From assembly GCA_947494035.1 (NCBI GenBank), contig CANLTN010000017.1, forward strand, positions 24,207-88,206: 64,000 nt of DNA. Direction: 5' to 3'. The notes beneath the pieces are model-generated. The model saw only the letters and a program-made list of their open reading frames with translations, searched no databases and was not told the DNA's origin. This document shows positions 7,311-17,900 of this stretch, in pieces (the stretch's first letter is position 1; each line of letters begins with the position of its first letter). Made by a program: the position numbers and the translations under genes. The stretch is from Pseudovibrio sp947494035 (GTDB lineage Bacteria > Pseudomonadota > Alphaproteobacteria > Rhizobiales > Stappiaceae).

Positions 7311-9872
7311 TCAACTGCGCGGCTTCAGGTTTTCCGGATCATAAAGCGGCACGCACCCCACACCTACAACCTCAACCGGATAGGCCTCGTCGAAGTAGGA
7401 TACTTGCAGCTGGCACCCTTCCTGACAATACTCCCGAGGCAGGTACGCAAGCGCGATGTTTTTGCCGATGCTTGGACCATAGGCAATGGAGGTGGTGTAC
7501 GATCTCCGCCCCAGATCATCCACCAGCGTTTCACCAGTTTCCGGGTGCATGACAGGCAGGTTACCGACCGGATAGCGGGCAACGCCGTCTTTGTCTGTGT
7601 TGTCGCTCATCACAAGCGTGCACAACATGGCAGGTTGGTGCTCACGGGCACGGTACTCAACATGCTTCTCCTTTCCGCGAAAATCTGCCACTTTCACCTT
7701 TGGACGAGCCAGATCCGCTTCAAACAGATTATACTGCGTGTGCAGATCAGCGTTTTGCAGCCGCAATGACTTCTCCAGTCGTCGTGAGTTGGCATAGGTT
7801 TCCACGCCCACAGCGATGATGCCAATGGCACGCAGCGCATCCCAGACTGCCAAACCATCCTCATAACGCATATGCAGCTCCCAGCCTTGCTCCCCCACAT
7901 AGGAAATGCGGAAAGCTGAAACTGTTTTCCCTGCAATGGTTATTTCGCGAATAGCTGCAAACGGGAAGTTTTCAGGCGTGAGCTCCTCTGGCTCCTCAAC
8001 CACTTTGCTCAGGTTTGCGCGCGCATTTGGTCCCCAGATGCCGATGGTCGTGTAGTCCTCGCACACATCGGTGATGGAAACGTCCCAGCCGTTATCATCA
8101 GCAACACGCTGCATATAAACAAGATCCCGTGGACCTGCATCGGCTCCGTTCACCAACCGGCACCGGTCCTCCATACGAAAGACGGTGAAGTCAGCACGCA
8201 CATGGCCGTCGTCATCCAGCATGTGCGTATAAATGCCTTTGCCAATGTTGCTGTCACCGCCGATCTTCGCCGCACACAGCCACTCCATCAGCGCAACGTG
8301 ATCCGGCCCACAAATGTCGCTCATATGAAAGTGCGACAGATTGATGATCCCGCAATCCTCGCTCATTTCTAGATGTTCTGCATTAGAAACCCGCCAGAAA
8401 TATCTGTTATCCCAGTCGTTTTCCCGCTCCGGAACACGGTTGCCGTGTTTGTTCAGTAAGTGCTCATTGGCAGCATAACCATGAGCCCGCTCCCAGCCGC
8501 CAAGCTCCATAAAATAGCCACCCAGCTCAACCTCCCGCTCATAAAACGGGGAGCGCCGGATACCACGCCCCTTGGAAAATGGCTCTCGCGGGTGGACGGG
8601 CGGATTGTAGATCTTCTTGGCAGTCTCCCAGCACCGGTCATGAATATATTGCTCGGTGAGCTGGAAGTCATTGAAGCGGGCATAATCAACCGAGTTATGG
8701 TCCACCGGAGTTTTGCCATAGGTCATCCAGTCCGCAATCAGCTTTCCCATGCCCGGACCGTCTTTGATCCAGATCCCGACCGCATACCAAAGCCCGCGCA
8801 ATTTCCGGCTTTCACCCATGGATGGCCCGCCGTCAATGGAGGTCTGCAGCAGCCCGTTGAAGGAGTGGCTTTCATTGAAGCCGAGCTCGGACAAAACCGG
8901 CGTTAGTTCCATCGCACGTCCCAGCGGCTCAATCACATCCTCAAGCACCAGATCACGTTGGGAGGGAGAAAGCCGTGCCTGCTCCTTCTCCAGAATATCG
9001 CGGGGATGAACCAGCCGGGGGTTCTCCTCGTAGTAGTAGCCCCATTCAATCTGACCACCCTCGGTGCTCTTCGGGTCACCCGTATCGCGCATGTAGGCAG
9101 AGTTGCCTTGATCGCGTAGCAACGGCAGCCCGATCTCTGAGCCCGTTCCTTCGAATGCGGTGTAAGGTCCGAAGAAAGTGAGTGGGTGATCCACCGGCAT
9201 AACAGGCAAATCCTCACCGGCCATCTCCGCTATGAGCCGTCCCCAAAGGCCCGCACACACAACAACATGCTCCGCATGGATCGTCCCGCGTTCCGTCTTC
9301 ACCCTTTTTATGCGGCCATCCTCTGTAATGAGTTCCAGCGCTGACGTATTGGCAAAGATTTGAAGCTTGCCACTCTCAACACCCTGATCAATCAGCTTGC
9401 CAGCAACGGTTTGAGAGCGTGGCACCACAAGCCCTGCATCCGGGTCCCACATGGCACCTTGAATCTGATCCTCTTCCAGAAGCGGGAACTTCTCTTTTGC
9501 TTCCGCCGCGCTGATCATCTTCGCATTGGTGCCAAACGCCTTGCCGGAGTCCACGCGGCGCTTGAGTTCTGCCATGCGTTCATCATCTCCCACACGCGCA
9601 ACTTCCAGCCCACCAACGCGGGCGTAGTGGCCCATCCTTTCGTAAAAATCCATGGAATACATGGTGGTCCAGCACATCAGAAGATCGTGGCTGGTGGCAA
9701 AGCAAAAATCAGAGGCATGGGCGGTGGACCCGATGTCCGTAGGAATGCCGGACTTATCAATGCCGACAATATCCTCCCAACCATTTTCAATGAGATGGTG
9801 AATGACCGAAGCTCCAACAATACCGCCAGCGCCAACAATCACAACTTTCGCTTTGCTTGGAAATGCGGACAT
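7311..9872 (-). CDS. FAD-dependent oxidoreductase with GcvT domain (dimethylglycine/sarcosine dehydrogenase family)
   Basis: An 853-residue fusion. The N-terminal DAO/FAD domain starts with VVIVGAGGIVGAS (residues 10-22); His52 in GSTAHASD is in the position used for covalent FAD in this family. The second half, from about residue 430, is the aminomethyltransferase (GcvT) fold that in relatives transfers the released methyl group to tetrahydrofolate. Such enzymes oxidatively demethylate dimethylglycine, sarcosine or related N-methyl amino acids. The ATG at 9872 follows an AAAGGAT ribosome site. It is divergent from a GlxA-type activator. It differs clearly from the second fusion at 20997, so the two may act on different substrates. 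Confidence 0.88.
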   Translation of the reverse strand: MSAFPSKAKVVIVGAGGIVGASVIHHLIENGWEDIVGIDKSGIPTDIGSTAHASDFCFATSHDLLMCWTTMYSMDFYERMGHYARVGGLEVARVGDDERMAELKRRVDSGKAFGTNAKMISAAEAKEKFPLLEEDQIQGAMWDPDAGLVVPRSQTVAGKLIDQGVESGKLQIFANTSALELITEDGRIKRVKTERGTIHAEHVVVCAGLWGRLIAEMAGEDLPVMPVDHPLTFFGPYTAFEGTGSEIGLPLLRDQGNSAYMRDTGDPKSTEGGQIEWGYYYEENPRLVHPRDILEKEQARLSPSQRDLVLEDVIEPLGRAMELTPVLSELGFNESHSFNGLLQTSIDGGPSMGESRKLRGLWYAVGIWIKDGPGMGKLIADWMTYGKTPVDHNSVDYARFNDFQLTEQYIHDRCWETAKKIYNPPVHPREPFSKGRGIRRSPFYEREVELGGYFMELGGWERAHGYAANEHLLNKHGNRVPERENDWDNRYFWRVSNAEHLEMSEDCGIINLSHFHMSDICGPDHVALMEWLCAAKIGGDSNIGKGIYTHMLDDDGHVRADFTVFRMEDRCRLVNGADAGPRDLVYMQRVADDNGWDVSITDVCEDYTTIGIWGPNARANLSKVVEEPEELTPENFPFAAIREITIAGKTVSAFRISYVGEQGWELHMRYEDGLAVWDALRAIGIIAVGVETYANSRRLEKSLRLQNADLHTQYNLFEADLARPKVKVADFRGKEKHVEYRAREHQPAMLCTLVMSDNTDKDGVARYPVGNLPVMHPETGETLVDDLGRRSYTTSIAYGPSIGKNIALAYLPREYCQEGCQLQVSYFDEAYPVEVVGVGCVPLYDPENLKPRS

Positions 9873-10324
9873 GTTTTCAATCCTTTAGATCTACAAAACT
9901 CTCAAAGTCATCGGCAACTAATCACGGCGGTCAGGGGCAATCTCGAGGTCGAGCCGCAAAGGCTGCTCTGCGCATGTAAAGCGAAGAGGAACGGAGGTAT
10001 CACTCTCTAAAACGGCTCTCACCCTACCAATTGACCAATTGAAATAGGGCGTTTTGCTGCACCCAGTGTCTTTTCATCTGACTAATCTGCAAAGGATTCC
10101 CTCGCAGAAATAGGAGATATGCGTCAGATCAAAGTTACGCCTACGACATTTCAGGCAGCACCCTTAATTCTCGCAGGAACAGTCAACTATGCGTGTGATC
10201 CAATGGGATACATAGTCAAGCTAACCGGAAATAAGTATATATACGGAATGATGTTTGCTTATTCGGCATAACCGATGAGCCGTTTTGCAGTTTGTGGATC
10301 CAGATTTGTAAGAGAGCATCTTGT
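9873..10324. promoter_or_regulatory. Divergent promoter region, dehydrogenase / GlxA-type regulator
   Basis: Some 450 bases without a gene separate the dehydrogenase start from the regulator start. A direct repeat of CCAATTG sits at about 10027-10041. I looked for a glycine riboswitch on the minus strand because of the pathway and did not find its conserved core. No operator can be assigned with confidence. Confidence 0.4.
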
Positions 10325-11362
10325 ATGACACAGGTGACATCGCATCAGACAAACGCTCCGCGCGCCCCGATTTCCAAGCGGGAAAAACCGCGGCTTTCTG
10401 TTGGCTTCATTCTGGCAAAGCGCTTTACACTTTGTGCGTTTGCCAATTTTGTCGACGTCCTGCGCCTTGCAGCTGATGAGGGCGATCGCAGCCGCCCGAT
10501 CCTGTGCAATTGGACGGTTCTGTCAGACACCATGGATCCCATAGCCTCAAGCAGCGGCATTTCCGTGCATCCCAAAGAGCGACTGGGAGACCCAAGGGCG
10601 TTCAACTACATCGTTGTTGTCGGTGGCCTGATTGAAGAAAGCGAAGATTTCAGCCCGGCCTATCAAAGCTTCTTAAAAGAAGCTGCCGCCGCCGGAGTGC
10701 CTCTTGTCGGTGTATGCACCGGCGCCTTCTTGCTGCATCGCGTCGGATTGCTTGATGGCTACCGCAGCTGTGTCAGCTGGTTCTGCCACGCCGCGTTCAA
10801 AGAGCAGTTTGACGGGCTGGACCCGGTCACAGATCAGATCTTCGTGGTGGATCGGGACCGGCTCACCTGTGCCGGTGGGGTAAGTTCCGCGCACCTTGCT
10901 GCCTACCTTGTCGATAAGCACGTTGGCCGCGCGCAAGCGAACAAAAGCTTGCACATCATGATCATTGATGATGCTCAACACGCTGAAAAACCCCAGCCCG
11001 GCATCCCGCTTGAGCTGAAAACACAAAACCCTATGGTTCAACGTGCCTTGCATATCATGCAGCAAAACATTGATACTCCAATTTCTATTCAGGAAATTGC
11101 GCAGCGTATGGGCAAAAGCAAACGCCAGTTGGAACGATACTTCCGCTTATCTCTGGAGACCTCGCCGCAAGTCGCCTTCCTCAATATCCGGCTCGACTTT
11201 GCTCGTCACCAGATCGAGAGAAACCAGAAATCAATCGCCCAAATCGCAGTGGACTGTGGTTTCTGTGACTCGTCCCATCTCAGCCGAATGTTCAGACGCC
11301 GATACGGTTGCACCCCGCAAGCCCTGCGTCGCACGCCAGACGCTGAACAACATGTTGCCTGA
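10325..11362 (+). CDS. GlxA/AraC-type transcriptional regulator with DJ-1/GATase-like sensor domain (GbdR-like)
   Basis: A 345-residue regulator. Residues about 20-205 form a class I glutamine-amidotransferase-like domain with the nucleophile-elbow segment GVCTGAFLLHRVGLLDG. The last 100 residues carry two AraC-type helix-turn-helices (ISIQEIAQRMGKSKRQLERYF and SIAQIAVDCGFCDSSHLSRMFRRRYG). This architecture is that of GbdR, the activator of glycine-betaine catabolism in Pseudomonas, and of SouR. The ATG at 10325 follows AAGAGAG; an in-frame TTG at 10292 is less likely. It is divergent from one demethylating dehydrogenase and convergent with gbcB. A paralogue lies at 19635. Confidence 0.88.
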   Translation: MTQVTSHQTNAPRAPISKREKPRLSVGFILAKRFTLCAFANFVDVLRLAADEGDRSRPILCNWTVLSDTMDPIASSSGISVHPKERLGDPRAFNYIVVVGGLIEESEDFSPAYQSFLKEAAAAGVPLVGVCTGAFLLHRVGLLDGYRSCVSWFCHAAFKEQFDGLDPVTDQIFVVDRDRLTCAGGVSSAHLAAYLVDKHVGRAQANKSLHIMIIDDAQHAEKPQPGIPLELKTQNPMVQRALHIMQQNIDTPISIQEIAQRMGKSKRQLERYFRLSLETSPQVAFLNIRLDFARHQIERNQKSIAQIAVDCGFCDSSHLSRMFRRRYGCTPQALRRTPDAEQHVA

Positions 11363-11444
11363 TACGAAGTCCCGTCATTTTAAGGAACTAGGACTCAATA
11401 CTACCTGCTATAATTCAGCGTTTTCAACGAGATATATGTTGTTG

Positions 11445-12575
11445 TTAAATCTCTACTTCAATATCAGATAGGGGTGTCGTGCAGCAAATCAGGATCTTGC
11501 CCTGATCAATTTCTCGCTTGCGAATGCCGCCACCGTGCTGCATGTCAACTTCACCCGAAACGAGCTGGGATTTGCAGGTTCCACATATGCCGCGCTGACA
11601 TGAAGAAAGAGGTAGTATGCCAGCTTCCCGTGCAGCCGACAGGATGGTCATGCCCGGACCACATTCAACCACATGTCCGGTTTTGGTGAAACTGATGCGA
11701 TAGGTCTGGCCACTGATCTCGGGTGCTGCAATCGTGCCGTCAAAAGAACCCGCAGTTTCCGCACCAAAGTCAAAGCTCTCTTCGTGGTACATATCCACGG
11801 GAAAGCCAACCGCCTGCAACATGGTGCGCACGCCTTCCATAAAACGGGCAGGTCCACAGCAAAAAATCTTGCGCTGCTTGAAGTCCGGCGACATGAGCGA
11901 GAGCATTTGAAGGGTCAACCGACCCTCATATCCCATCCAGCTATTATGTGCTGATGTCGTACTACACGTAAACGCAAGCTTCAGTGCAGGGTTTTGTGCT
12001 GCAAGCAGTTCCAGTTCATTGCGGAAAATGATGTCTGCCGGAGTGCGAGCTGCATGGATGAAATGCAGGTCTGTCGGCTCGGCAAGATCACAGGCAGTAC
12101 GCGCCATGCTCATCATGGGTGTAATACCGCTACCTGCGGAGATGAAGAGCAGTTTCTCGTCCTGTGTTGCGTCAGTGGTGAACTCGCCGACAGGGCCTGA
12201 AACACTGACCTCCTTACCTGGCAACATGTTGTCCAACAGCCAATTGGAACCGGGCCCACCCGGCACACGTTTGACCGTAATCTCGATCCGGTAAGGCCGT
12301 GCCGCAGAAGACGAGATTGTGTAGCTGCGCATGATCATGCCTTCAACAGGCAGCTCAAACGTCATGTGCTGTCCCGGATAAAAGCGGAAGACACGTGGCT
12401 CGCGGGCTGAAAACAGGAAGGTTTTTACGTCATGGGTTTCCTGTCGAACCTGCCGGCAAACCAAAACATCATCAACCTCCGGGTCCCACATGGGGATCCG
12501 CGTTGCCTCGGTAAAGTGCTCTTCCTCATAAGAGGGAGCTGCGTTCGGGCTACTTGGTGTCGCGTTCTGTTTCAT
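11445..12575 (-). CDS. gbcB: Glycine betaine monooxygenase reductase subunit
   Basis: A 376-residue flavin reductase that feeds electrons from NAD(P)H to the Rieske oxygenase. The N-terminal half holds the FAD domain (RSYTISSSA), the middle the nucleotide-binding domain (FISAGSGITPMMSM), and the C-terminus a plant-type [2Fe-2S] ferredoxin with Cys326, Cys331, Cys334 and Cys364 (CQRGICGTC then ICC). Its start overlaps the end of gbcA in an ATGA, so the subunits are translationally coupled. Together they convert glycine betaine to dimethylglycine and formaldehyde. Confidence 0.9.
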   Translation of the reverse strand: MKQNATPSSPNAAPSYEEEHFTEATRIPMWDPEVDDVLVCRQVRQETHDVKTFLFSAREPRVFRFYPGQHMTFELPVEGMIMRSYTISSSAARPYRIEITVKRVPGGPGSNWLLDNMLPGKEVSVSGPVGEFTTDATQDEKLLFISAGSGITPMMSMARTACDLAEPTDLHFIHAARTPADIIFRNELELLAAQNPALKLAFTCSTTSAHNSWMGYEGRLTLQMLSLMSPDFKQRKIFCCGPARFMEGVRTMLQAVGFPVDMYHEESFDFGAETAGSFDGTIAAPEISGQTYRISFTKTGHVVECGPGMTILSAAREAGILPLSSCQRGICGTCKSQLVSGEVDMQHGGGIRKREIDQGKILICCTTPLSDIEVEI

Positions 12576-13846
12576 GTCGCCGCCAACTCCGGTTGATCGG
12601 GAGCAGCATGTGCTTTCTGGCGCTCAATGTACCATTTGCAAAACGCTTCCACATGAGGCTCAGTATGCTCCGAATAAGGACCAGGTTCATAGGCCGTATC
12701 TTCGCTACCAAGCTGAGCAAGACGCACAAGATCCGCATCCTGCTGGTTGGTCATCATCCAGACCTGTTTCAGGTTCACAAGGTTGTAATCTTGTCCCTCA
12801 ATGGCGTCCTTATGCACTAGCCAGGTTGTGCGCACCAACGTGCGGTTGGGCGTCAGTGGCAGGGCGGCAAAGGTTACAATGTGATCGCTCATAAAATGGT
12901 GCCAGGAGTTTGGGTTATGCCAGAAGCTCAGGCTCCCCCGTTTGGCATCCGTAAACCCACCTAGCAGCTTCTTGCAGGCAACTTTGGTGTCGAGCGTGTG
13001 GGATTCGCCTTCACCCATCAAAGGCAAGCGGATGCAGCGAAAGCTTGTCGGGTTCGCCAGTCTGTCCACTTCAGCCGAAGGTAGACCAGCTGCTTCCCAG
13101 CGTTGATGCTCACTCTCAAGCAGCGCCAGATACTTATTGACATCATCAGTTCGCCGGTCATCCATCTCGTCAGGTGAAAAACCAAAGCCAAACTCTGAAA
13201 GGGGTACTGAGAGCTGAGGGTGAGAGCCTTCACAATGGTAACACTCACGGTTGTTCTCAACCGTAAACTTCCAGTTGCCTTCCTCAATCAGATCTGCGGT
13301 GAAGGCGACCTTGCAGTTGGACAGATCATGGGGAGCGATGTAAGGCTCCATAATCTGTGCCATCTCGTCAAAATCCTCAGGCGGATTTTCTGCAAGGCAA
13401 ATGAAGATCAGACCGGCAATCGAACGCACGTGAATGGTTTTCAGACCGTGGCAACTCTTATCAAAATCGGCCCCCATATGCTCAGCCAGGATTAGTTCGC
13501 CATCTTCGTTGTAAGTCCAGCCATGATAGCGGCACACAATATTGCCGATGGTCGCTTCTGGCTCGTCAATCAACCTTGCACCGCGATGACGACAGATATT
13601 GTGAAAGCCACGGATGAACATGTCATCGCCGCGCAGCAGCAATACAGAGGTCTTGCCAATCTCCACCGTGATGCAATCACCCGGTTCCGGAAGCTGAGGT
13701 TCGGCAGCCACGTAAATCCAGTGCTTGCGAAAGAAGACTTCCATATCAAGCTCTAGGATTTGGGGATCACGATAAAAGAGCGCATTAAGGCTTTTGCCTT
13801 TCTCGCGATGAGCTATGAGATCTTGAATGTAAGACGGAGCGCTCAT
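12572..13846 (-). CDS. gbcA: Glycine betaine monooxygenase, Rieske oxygenase subunit
   Basis: A 424-residue Rieske non-heme iron oxygenase. The Rieske cluster ligands are Cys85-x-His87 (CRHRG) and Cys105-x2-His108 (CRYHGW). The mononuclear iron site is seen at ENNRECYHCEGSH with His204 and His209. Length and motifs match the GbcA group rather than ring-hydroxylating dioxygenases, and the neighbours (gbcB, dimethylglycine and sarcosine enzymes) support glycine betaine as substrate. Stachydrine or carnitine demethylases are the nearest alternatives. A GAGGT ribosome site precedes the ATG. Confidence 0.9.
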   Translation of the reverse strand: MSAPSYIQDLIAHREKGKSLNALFYRDPQILELDMEVFFRKHWIYVAAEPQLPEPGDCITVEIGKTSVLLLRGDDMFIRGFHNICRHRGARLIDEPEATIGNIVCRYHGWTYNEDGELILAEHMGADFDKSCHGLKTIHVRSIAGLIFICLAENPPEDFDEMAQIMEPYIAPHDLSNCKVAFTADLIEEGNWKFTVENNRECYHCEGSHPQLSVPLSEFGFGFSPDEMDDRRTDDVNKYLALLESEHQRWEAAGLPSAEVDRLANPTSFRCIRLPLMGEGESHTLDTKVACKKLLGGFTDAKRGSLSFWHNPNSWHHFMSDHIVTFAALPLTPNRTLVRTTWLVHKDAIEGQDYNLVNLKQVWMMTNQQDADLVRLAQLGSEDTAYEPGPYSEHTEPHVEAFCKWYIERQKAHAAPDQPELAAT

Positions 13847-14444
13847 GTTCAGATACCTCGGCTAAAATACTGCCTGATGTCGTATGGTTGAGGTTGAATT
13901 AGTGAGTTTACAAAGAGACTTATTAAATGAGGTTAAAGTGAAATTTGATATGTCTTCCTTAGCGGTATCTGACATAGTCCAGCAGCGAGAAACATCGCAC
14001 CGAAACACTGGATCAGGCGTATGACAAAGACCCGCATAATCGATGTGGTTGCAAAAAGGCTTGAGCTTCAAATAAGCACTAGAAAATGCAAAACCGTGCA
14101 CTCTAAGCCTCCCTCTCCAAGTACGACAGGCGTTCCCAAATCGCGCGCACAACTCCGGTGCGCCCTGCCTGCGAGAATCCAGAGTAATCAGGAAATCTAG
14201 TTCACAACATTCACCCGGAGGCAGAAAGTTTGAGGCACTTTCCCAGTAAAAATGCGACAGCCCTGCATTGCAGATCTCTGAAATTGAAGCGTTCCACCTT
14301 TACATTGACTTTGACCACCGGATCATAACGGTCGCAAGGAAACGCAAAACAAGAAACCTCAGGCACTTACCTCGACAAAAATACCAGTCTAATGCTCTGA
14401 GATATGATCCGAAGGTACGCAGTAAATAACGAGAGAACACAGTC
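13847..14444. other. Non-coding region upstream of gbcAB
   Basis: About 600 bases between the gbcA start and the 3' end of soxG. It should hold the gbcAB promoter and the end of the sox transcript. Short frames here have no recognisable product, and I find no clean terminator or palindrome. Confidence 0.45.
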
Positions 14445-14957
14445 TCAAAGGCTGCTTTCAAGCTCGGCACGCGCAACAGCCAGCAATCCCAACACATGCG
14501 GTGCAAAGGACCGCCACACATCCAGCCGAAACTGATTGGCATCTTCCCGCATCAGGACCACCTGAACACTATCAAAAATAGTCCGCACCCCGCATCCTGT
14601 ACTCAGGTTCGCCAGATTACGTGGGCAGGAAGTCGAGAGTAGTTCTTCCGCCTGGTCCCCGGAAATGCAAATGCTGATTTCACGGCTGGAGATATCTGTC
14701 AGACTATGCGGCGCATCCGGATACACCTCCGCAAAGGACTGCTTGATCGTCGCCCGCTCTTCCATCGGGCAGGTCAGTAGCCACTCATCCGGTCCCAGCT
14801 TGAGGGCTGTCTGTTTATCTGACTGCACCGCCTCGCCAATGGAACAAGGCAGCTCAAATCCGAGGGTTTTCGACATAGCAACGGTGTTTTCGCGTTTACA
14901 ACGCAAATTATAACGGCCCATCGCTGGCAGAGTTTCAACTGTTGTCGTGAAGGTCAT
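14445..14957 (-). CDS. soxG: Sarcosine oxidase gamma subunit
   Basis: A 170-residue protein of the SoxG family, recognisable by the DEWLLTCP stretch, the ISSREISICISGDQAEELLSTSCPRNL segment and the C-terminal FRLDVWRSFAPHVLGLL. SoxG is the small structural subunit of heterotetrameric sarcosine oxidase. The gene begins 12 bases after the soxA stop and is last in soxBDAG. Confidence 0.9.
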   Translation of the reverse strand: MTFTTTVETLPAMGRYNLRCKRENTVAMSKTLGFELPCSIGEAVQSDKQTALKLGPDEWLLTCPMEERATIKQSFAEVYPDAPHSLTDISSREISICISGDQAEELLSTSCPRNLANLSTGCGVRTIFDSVQVVLMREDANQFRLDVWRSFAPHVLGLLAVARAELESSL

Positions 14958-14969
14958 TAGCTCCGCCCC

Positions 14970-17900
14970 TTACACTTTGATCCGCTCGCCATCCGGATCG
15001 TAAAAAACGGTCCCGGTGACAATTGCGCGATGGGTTTTTTCCGGCATTGGAATGTCAATGGACATCCCATTTCGCTCAAAGCCCCCTTCAAGCAAAGCCA
15101 TCGCGACAGAACGGCCCAGCGTCTCACTCCAATAGGAGGAAGTCACATGACCCAGCATTTTAGCGGGAATTGCAGTATCACCTGCTTCAACAATCTGCGC
15201 ACCTTCCTCCAGCACCTCATTCGGGTTGTCGGTGAGAAGGCCAACCAACTGCTTGCGGGTCGGCAGCAACATGTCAGGACGCGTCAGAGAACGCTTGCCA
15301 ACAAAGTCCGGCTTCTTCTTACCAATCGCCCAGGACAGTCCGGCATCAGCTGGCGTTACGGTTCCATCCGTATCCTGCCCAACAATGATATATCCTTTCT
15401 CAGCACGTAAAACATGCATGGTTTCAGTGCCATAGACGCACATCTCGTGCTTTTTGCCTTCTTCATAAAGCATCTCCCAAAGTGCCCGTCCATGTTCAGA
15501 AGGAACGTTCACCTCAAACCCGAGCTCGCCGGTAAAGCTGACACGAAACAGCCGCGCTTCAAACCCGCCAACCGTGCACTCACGCAGTGCCATATGAGGG
15601 AAGGCCTCTGCTGAAAGGTCAGTGCCTTCCACAAATGGTTCCAATACCTTACGGGCATTCGGCCCATTCAACGCAATGGTCGACCATTGCTCGGTTGTTG
15701 AGGTGAGCCACACATCAAGATCCGGCCATTCTGTTTGTAGGAAATGTTCCATCATCGTCAGAACACGAGCCGCACCACCGGTTGTGGTAGTCACATGGAA
15801 GCGATCGTCACTGATACGTCCAATCACCCCGTCATCGCGGATGAACCCATCTTCACCCAGCAGCAAGCCATAGCGGCAGCGTCCGGGTGCCAGCTTGGTC
15901 CAGGGATTGGTGTACATGCGGTTCAGGAACTCGGCAGCATCCGGCCCGACCACCTCAATCTTGCCAAGCGTAGAGGCATCAAACATCCCCACAGATGCAC
16001 GAGTTTGTCGGCACTCCCGCGCAACAGCGCTGTGCATGTCCTCGCCAGCCAAGGGAAAATACCGTGCACGGCGCCACAAGGAGACCGGCTCAAAGACGGC
16101 TCCGTTGTCCTCCGCCCAACTGTCGATGCTGGTCTTGCGGGTAACCTCAAACAACGCATCCTTATGATATCCGGCAAACGTCCCGAAGGTGGTCGGCGTG
16201 TAAGGCGGACGGAAGGTGGTCAGACCGACTTTCGGGGCAGGGCGACCAAGCTCATTAGCTGCGATCTTCAGACCATTCATGTTGGACATCTTGCCTTGAT
16301 CCGTCGCCATGCCATTGGTCGTAAACCTCTTTACATGTTCAATGGAGAGCATACCCTCGCGCACTGCAAGGCGGATGTCCTTGGCCGTGACATCATTTTG
16401 AAAATCAACAAAAGCCCGACGCGCAAACTTGTCAGCGTTGCTCGGCAGTTCTTCCATAATGATGCCGGAGCCTGCGCGATCACCATCAACATCAACCGAA
16501 AGAGCAGGGGCACTCTGACCAAGGGAGGCCAACGCCTGCTGGGCTGCATGCACACCATCCTCAAAGACCGCCTGCTGGCTCCATAACCCTCGACCAGCAC
16601 CAGCAATATGACAGCGTTCGGTTTTCTCGCCGGGCAGGAACACCTCGTTCTCTTCATCCCAATGCAAGCTGCCCTTGGTGTGAGAAAAAAGATGCAAAGA
16701 TGGTGTCCAGCCACCGCACATCAAGAGAGCATCACAGGAAACAGACTTGATATGAGAGACGCTTCCATCCTCGGCAACCTTGCCAATCCTAACGCCGGAA
16801 ACCCGCTTTTTTCCGGTAACTGTCGTGACCGTGTGCCCAAGTTTGATCGCAATATCTCGCTTACGCGCTTCTGCCTGTAGATGGTCACCGACACTGGTCC
16901 GCACATCAACAATGGCGGGGATTTTCACCCCTGCATCAGCCAAATCAAACGCTGCATACCACGCTGAATCGTGAGAGGTGACCACAACAGCTGAAGTGCC
17001 CACCTTTACGCCAAAACGGTTGAGATAGGTCTGGGCAGCACCGGCCATCATCACGCCTGGGCGGTCATTTCCGTCAAACACCAGTGGACGTTCCAATGCA
17101 CCTTGCGCAAGAATGACCTCCTGCGCACGAATGCGCCACACACGTTCACGCGGTGCAGCGGCAGGGGGCTCTGCCAGATGATCCGTCAGCTTTTCCGCAA
17201 CGCCCACCATGTTCTCGTGGTAATACCCGATGGCCGTAGCGCGCGTCATAACACGCATATTGGGGTGGGCTTCAAGCTCGGCAACGGCCTCAGAAAGCCA
17301 GCTCTCAGCATGTTTGCCATCAATCGCGGCAGGCGCCTCAGAAAGCAGGGAGCCGCCTAGCTCACGGTGCTCATCAACAAGAACCACATTTACGCCGCTG
17401 CGAGCAGCAGTCAACGCCGCAGCAAGCCCCGCAGGTCCCGCGCCAACAATAAGGACATCGGTGTGCAGGTAGCGCGAGGCGTAGGTGTCTGCGTCTGGTT
17501 CAGAGGGCGAAACACCCAAACCGGCAGAGGCGCGGATGACGGGCTCGTAAACCTTGTCCCAAAAGCTCTTCGGCCACATGAAGGTCTTGTAGTAAAACCC
17601 CGCTGCAAACAGCTTGTGAAGCTTATCGTTCACTGTGCCAACATCAAAATTGAGGCTCGGCCATTTGTTCTGGCTGGCGGTGGTTAGCCCCTCATAGATT
17701 TCCTGAACCGTAGCGCGGGTGTTGGGCTCAAATTGTCCTGAACTGCCTCGGGATGTTCCAATCAACGCATTCGGTTCTTCAGAGCCTGCGGTGACGGGAC
17801 CGCGTGGTCGATGGTACTTGAATGAGCGCCCCATAAGGTGCACGCCATTGGCCAGCAGGGCAGAGGCAACCGTATCGCCTTCATACCCTTCAAAGGAAAC

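Noticed and set aside
9901..10080. Glycine riboswitch candidate before the dehydrogenase
   Set aside because: Expected from the pathway, but the conserved aptamer core is not there on either strand.
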